Of a stretch of 64,000 bases of DNA, positions 60,903-64,000 are shown piece by piece. The position numbers were made by a program, and so were the translations under genes. The stretch lies in NCBI RefSeq assembly GCF_001865675.1, contig NZ_CP011319.1:5084001-5148000 (forward strand), in the 5' to 3' direction. The notes under the pieces were generated by a model. The model was given only the letters and a program-made list of their open reading frames with translations. It ran no database searches and was not told the DNA's origin. The number at the start of each line of letters is the position of its first letter. Position 1 is the stretch's first letter. Origin of the DNA: Janthinobacterium sp. 1_2014MBL_MicDiv (GTDB taxonomy: Bacteria > Pseudomonadota > Gammaproteobacteria > Burkholderiales > Burkholderiaceae_D).

Positions 60903-62369
60903 TCAAGCGCGGCAAGCGTAGGCATTGAGGGACGACCGCGGCAACGGCGCGCCGCAGCGTGTTTCCAGCCAGAAGCGGCGCAGCAGGTTTTGCGCCGTCA
61001 TCATGCGGTAACTGTTGGACGCGCGCATGTCCGACAGCGGCGCATAATCATCGGCCAGCAAGCGCATGGCAATGCTCAGGTTTTCTTCCGTCCACGCCTG
61101 GCCCCGCAAAAACGTTTCCGTTTGCGCAGCGCGCTGCGGCGTGGCCGCCATGCCGCCAAAGGCGATGCGCGCATCAACGATGCGTTCGCCATCGAGCTGG
61201 AAGGCAAACGCGGCGCACACGGCTGAAATATCCTGGTCAAAGCGCTTGGCCAGTTTATATGTGCGGAAATGCACGTCGGCACGCGGCAAGGGGACGCGCA
61301 CGGCTTCGACGAATTCATCCGGCCGCAAGTCTTTCTTCTGATAGCCCAAATAGAACTTTTCCAGCGGCATGATGCGCTGGCCCGCCGGGCCGCGCAGCAC
61401 GACGTCGCTGCCCAGAGCGATCAGCCATGGCATCGAGTCGCCGATGGGCGAGCCATTCGCGACATTGCCGCCCAGGGTACCGGCGTTGCGAATCGGCAAG
61501 GAAGCAAAGCGCTGCCACAATTCCGACAGTTCCTCGGGGTAGTGTTGGCACAGCGCCCCGTAGGCATCGTTCAGGCTGGCGCCGGCGCCAATCTCCAGCT
61601 TGCCATCGGCAATGGCAATGGTTTTCAAGGCCGCCACGTTGCCCAGATAAATAATGTCGCCCAGGTCGCGCAGTTGCTTGGTCACCCAGAGTCCCACGTC
61701 GGTGGAGCCGGCCAGCAGGCACGCTTGCGGATGCGCCGCACGCAGCGCCACCAGTTCTTCAAGGGTATGCGGGGCATGGAATTGCTGGCCGCCATGTTCA
61801 TACGTGAGCAAGCTGTCGCGCTGCAGCGCCTGCAGCTGCATGCCCAGGGCATCGCGGTCGAAGGCCACATGCGGCAATTCGCCCATGCGTTTTGCCGCCT
61901 CGATGATGGGCCGGTAGCCCGTGCAGCGGCACAGGTTGCCGGACAGGGTATCGTCGATTTCGCAGCGCGTGGGTGGCGCGCCATTCTTGTCCAGGTACAT
62001 GCCCCACAGCGACATGACGAAGCCGGGCGTGCAAAAGCCGCATTGGGAACCGTGGCACTCGACCATCGCCTGCTGTACCGGATGCAGGGCGCCATCGGGC
62101 TGCTGCAAGTCTTCCACGGAAAACAGGGCCTTGCCATCGAGCGTAGGCGTCAGCTGGATGCAGGCATTCACGGCCTTCATCTCCACCTTGCCATCAACCA
62201 GGCTGCCGATGACCACCGTGCAGGCGCCGCAATCGCCTTCCGCACAGCCTTCCTTGGTGCCCGTGCAATGCAGGTCCTCGCGCAGGTGCTGCAACACAGT
62301 CTGCGTGGGGGCGGCGTTGCGTACTTCCTGTACGGCGCCACGGTAGTAAAAGCGAATCGGTTCTGACAT
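60903..62369 (-). CDS. xdhA: xanthine dehydrogenase, iron-sulfur/FAD subunit
   Basis: This 488-residue subunit carries two 2Fe-2S clusters and FAD. The plant-type cluster is GCAEGDCGACTVVIGSL with a further Cys in NACIQLTPTLD; the second is CHGSQCGFCTPGFVMSL and SGNLCRCTGYRPIIEAAKRM. FAD-binding motifs are LLAGSTDVGLWVTKQL and SLPIRNAGTLGGNVANGSPI. It passes electrons from XdhB to NAD. It is the first gene of the xdhABC-guaD-adenosine deaminase operon; a 98-bp gap to puuE leaves room for a promoter. Confidence 0.95.
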   Translation of the reverse strand: MSEPIRFYYRGAVQEVRNAAPTQTVLQHLREDLHCTGTKEGCAEGDCGACTVVIGSLVDGKVEMKAVNACIQLTPTLDGKALFSVEDLQQPDGALHPVQQAMVECHGSQCGFCTPGFVMSLWGMYLDKNGAPPTRCEIDDTLSGNLCRCTGYRPIIEAAKRMGELPHVAFDRDALGMQLQALQRDSLLTYEHGGQQFHAPHTLEELVALRAAHPQACLLAGSTDVGLWVTKQLRDLGDIIYLGNVAALKTIAIADGKLEIGAGASLNDAYGALCQHYPEELSELWQRFASLPIRNAGTLGGNVANGSPIGDSMPWLIALGSDVVLRGPAGQRIMPLEKFYLGYQKKDLRPDEFVEAVRVPLPRADVHFRTYKLAKRFDQDISAVCAAFAFQLDGERIVDARIAFGGMAATPQRAAQTETFLRGQAWTEENLSIAMRLLADDYAPLSDMRASNSYRMMTAQNLLRRFWLETRCGAPLPRSSLNAYACRA

Positions 62370-62467
62370 GCTGGCCTCGGTATAGTCCTGTCTAGAAGAT
62401 TAACACCGGCATACACGACAACTATACGCAAAAACTGATTTTACTTATCATCCCACATCAATAAAGA

Positions 62468-63421
62468 TCATGCCTTGAACGGGTGCGTCGCATGCCAGTG
62501 TTCGGCGATATCGATACGGCGCGTGATCCACACCTGCTCATGGCGCTGCACGTAGTCGAGAAAGCGCGCCAGCGCCGCCGCGCGGCCAGGCCGGCCTACC
62601 AGGCGGCAATGCAAGCCCACGGACAGCATCTTCGGCTGATTCAATCCGTTCGGATCGCCTTCCGCATACAGCACATCGAATGCATCCTTCAAATAGTCAA
62701 AAAACTGCGTGCCCGAATTAAAACCCTGCATGGCGGCAAAACGCATGTCGTTCGTGTCCAGGGTATAGGGCACGATCAGCTGCGCTTGCGCGGCTGCGGC
62801 GCCTGTGGCATCCGTGTACGCCACCTTTTCCCAGAATGGCAGGTCGTCGCCATAATAATCGGCGTCATAGCGAAAACCGCCATGCTCCACCACCAGTTTG
62901 CGCGTATTTGGCGAATCGCGCCCGGTGTACCAGCCTTGTGGGGCGGAACCGGTCAATTCGCGGATGATCTGCACGGCTTCGCGCATATGCGCACGCTCCG
63001 TCGCCTCATCCATGTTTTGATAGGAAATCCAGCGCAAGCCATGGCAAGCGATTTCATGCCCCAATTCCTGGAACGCGGCTACCGCTTCCGGGTTGCGCTT
63101 CAAGGCCATCGAGACGCCAAATACGGTCAGCGGCAGGCGCCGCTCCTCGAACATGCGCAGCAGGCGCCACAGCCCGGCGCGCGAGCCGTATTCATAAATG
63201 GATTCCATGCTCAGGTGGCGTGCAGGAAAAGCCGCCGCGCCGATCATTTCGGACAAAAACGTCTCCGAGGCGGGATCGCCATGCAGCACGCTGTTTTCCG
63301 CCCCCTCTTCGTAATTGAGGACAAATTGCAGCGCGATACGCGCCTTGCCCGGCCATTGCGGATGGGGCGGCGTACGGCCATAACCGATCAAGTCGCGTGG
63401 ATAATGTTCGTAAGTACTCAT
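62468..63421 (-). CDS. puuE: allantoinase, PuuE type (polysaccharide-deacetylase fold)
   Basis: This 317-residue allantoinase is of the PuuE family, which hydrolyses S-allantoin to allantoate with a polysaccharide-deacetylase (NodB) fold rather than the amidohydrolase fold. The usual start YPRDLIGYGRTPPHPQWPGK is present, then ARIALQFVLNYEEGAE, the NodB-like ELGHEIACHGLRWISYQNM, WYTGRDSPNTRKLVVEHGGF, and SVGLHCRLVGRPGRAAALAR. It faces away from uraH across a 121-bp gap with a strong palindrome. Its product feeds the allantoate amidohydrolase domain at 9703. Confidence 0.94.
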   Translation of the reverse strand: MSTYEHYPRDLIGYGRTPPHPQWPGKARIALQFVLNYEEGAENSVLHGDPASETFLSEMIGAAAFPARHLSMESIYEYGSRAGLWRLLRMFEERRLPLTVFGVSMALKRNPEAVAAFQELGHEIACHGLRWISYQNMDEATERAHMREAVQIIRELTGSAPQGWYTGRDSPNTRKLVVEHGGFRYDADYYGDDLPFWEKVAYTDATGAAAAQAQLIVPYTLDTNDMRFAAMQGFNSGTQFFDYLKDAFDVLYAEGDPNGLNQPKMLSVGLHCRLVGRPGRAAALARFLDYVQRHEQVWITRRIDIAEHWHATHPFKA

Positions 63422-63450
63422 GCGGTGGCACGCCTATAGGAGGACAATGT

Positions 63451-63476
63451 GGGCTATATGCCCAATCATATAGCCC
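63451..63476. promoter_or_regulatory. perfect palindrome between puuE and uraH
   Basis: GGGCTATATG (63451-63460), six bases, CATATAGCCC (63467-63476): a perfect 10-bp inverted repeat in the 121-bp divergent gap. Likely operator for both genes. A further GTCACCGGTATAT at 63483-63495 is nearly repeated at 35281-35293 (one base differs). Confidence 0.7.
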
Positions 63477-63542
63477 GGCGCAGTCACCGGTATATGATTT
63501 GCACGATAAGCACATTCACTCACTCTATATACAGGATAGCAA

Positions 63543-63896
63543 ATGGGAAAACTCAGCACGCATGTACTCGATATCGCCCACGGCAAGCCGGGAGCCGGCG
63601 TCAAGGTGGCCCTGTTTTCAGTCGCGCCGGAAGGAAAAGTATTGCTGAAGATGGATATGACCAACAGCGATGGCCGCTGCAGTTCGCCACTGCTGGAAGG
63701 CGACAGCATGAAGGCGGGTCAGTATGAGCTGGTGTTCAATGCAGGCGACTATTTCGCCGCCCAGGGTGTCGATCTCCCCTCACCCCGCTTCATCGACCTG
63801 GTGACCCTGGCCTTCGGCATTGCGCATACCGACGAAAATTATCATGTGCCACTGGTGGTGTCGCCGTGGTCGTATTCCACGTATCGAGGAAGTTGA
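63543..63896 (+). CDS. uraH: 5-hydroxyisourate hydrolase (transthyretin-like)
   Basis: This 117-residue enzyme of the transthyretin-related family hydrolyses 5-hydroxyisourate to OHCU, acting between PuuD and UraD. Active-site motifs are LSTHVLDIAHGKPGAGV (His), NSDGRCSSPLL (Arg), and the C-terminal SPWSYSTYRGS, the diagnostic YRGS ending. It has no signal peptide, so it is cytosolic. A terminator follows within 16 bases. It is transcribed away from puuE with a palindromic operator between. Confidence 0.96.
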   Translation: MGKLSTHVLDIAHGKPGAGVKVALFSVAPEGKVLLKMDMTNSDGRCSSPLLEGDSMKAGQYELVFNAGDYFAAQGVDLPSPRFIDLVTLAFGIAHTDENYHVPLVVSPWSYSTYRGS

Positions 63897-63911
63897 GCGA
63901 CCTTCAGCGAC

Positions 63912-63940
63912 AAAGGCACCGCGTAGCGCTGCCTTTTTTT
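63912..63940 (+). terminator. terminator after uraH
   Basis: AAAGGCA (63912-63918) pairs with TGCCTTT (63930-63936), with an inner GCG/CGC, followed by further T residues. The last 60 bases of the window hold nothing else I can support. Confidence 0.8.
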
Positions 63941-64000
63941 ATGCCTGCCATTCGACTGCCTCAAACAAAACCAGCAGACGAAAAAAAACCCCACCATTGC

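Noticed and set aside
63447..63473. Eight-codon open frame after AGGAGG in the puuE-uraH gap, possibly a leader peptide
   Set aside because: The spacing to the ATG is short, it overlaps the palindrome, and no attenuator follows; likely chance.
1..64000. tRNA, rRNA, CRISPR arrays, insertion sequences, prophage or origin
   Set aside because: No repeat arrays, transposase or integrase genes, or structural RNA signatures were seen on either strand.

Overview
The window is a G+C-rich bacterial chromosome segment. Codon use, gene families (PuuD-type urate oxidase, Oar-like TonB-dependent receptors, MHS transporters) and gene order suggest a betaproteobacterium of the Oxalobacteraceae (Janthinobacterium/Massilia/Duganella type); that placement is inference. 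No rRNA, tRNA, CRISPR array, insertion sequence or prophage was seen. Almost every gene belongs to one theme: eating nucleic acids, nucleosides and free bases.

Layout. 1-696: start of a PqiA-like membrane protein cut by the window edge. 791-6021: a leftward group (LysR regulator, alpha/beta-barrel protein, MHS transporter, DUF2848 protein, amidase) whose substrate I cannot name. 6096-11457: urate and ureide genes (puuD with an M20 peptidase, a divergent LysR gene, and a UraD-allantoate amidohydrolase fusion). 11473-23781: the complete reductive pyrimidine pathway (beta-alanine aminotransferase, mmsA, preT, preA, NCS1 permease, dihydropyrimidinase, ureidopropionase) with divergent MocR and RutR-like regulators. 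23863-26543: small unlinked genes (outer-membrane barrel, membrane peptide, VOC protein, M19 dipeptidase).

26560-35186: a leftward nucleoside operon punA-deoB-deoC-ALDH16-deoA-cdd plus a large deaminase-like protein. 35636-37738: psuK-psuG for RNA pseudouridine. 37824-45732: a LysR gene, a BMP-type nucleoside ABC transporter, a Nudix fusion and a DeoR regulator. 45816-53802: exported nuclease S1/P1, a PLD-type phosphodiesterase, a 5'-nucleotidase lipoprotein and an Oar-like receptor. 54598-63896: exported adenosine deaminase, guaD, xdhCBA, puuE and uraH.

Together these make a nearly complete route: exported nucleases and nucleotidase turn DNA and RNA into nucleosides, which are imported and split by phosphorolysis. 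Deoxyribose goes through DeoB/DeoC and ALDH16 to acetate, uracil/thymine go through the pre pathway to acyl-CoA, and purines go through Xdh, PuuD, UraH, UraD and PuuE to ureides.

The most interesting non-coding signal is a promoter module of about 74 bp found three times, in the same orientation, in front of punA-deo, the BMP transporter and the Oar-like receptor. Each copy has TATTTATAT-N7-ATATAAATA (or a close variant) centred near -65, then TTGTCA or TTGCCA and CATAGT. This geometry points to a LysR-type regulator controlling a nucleoside regulon.
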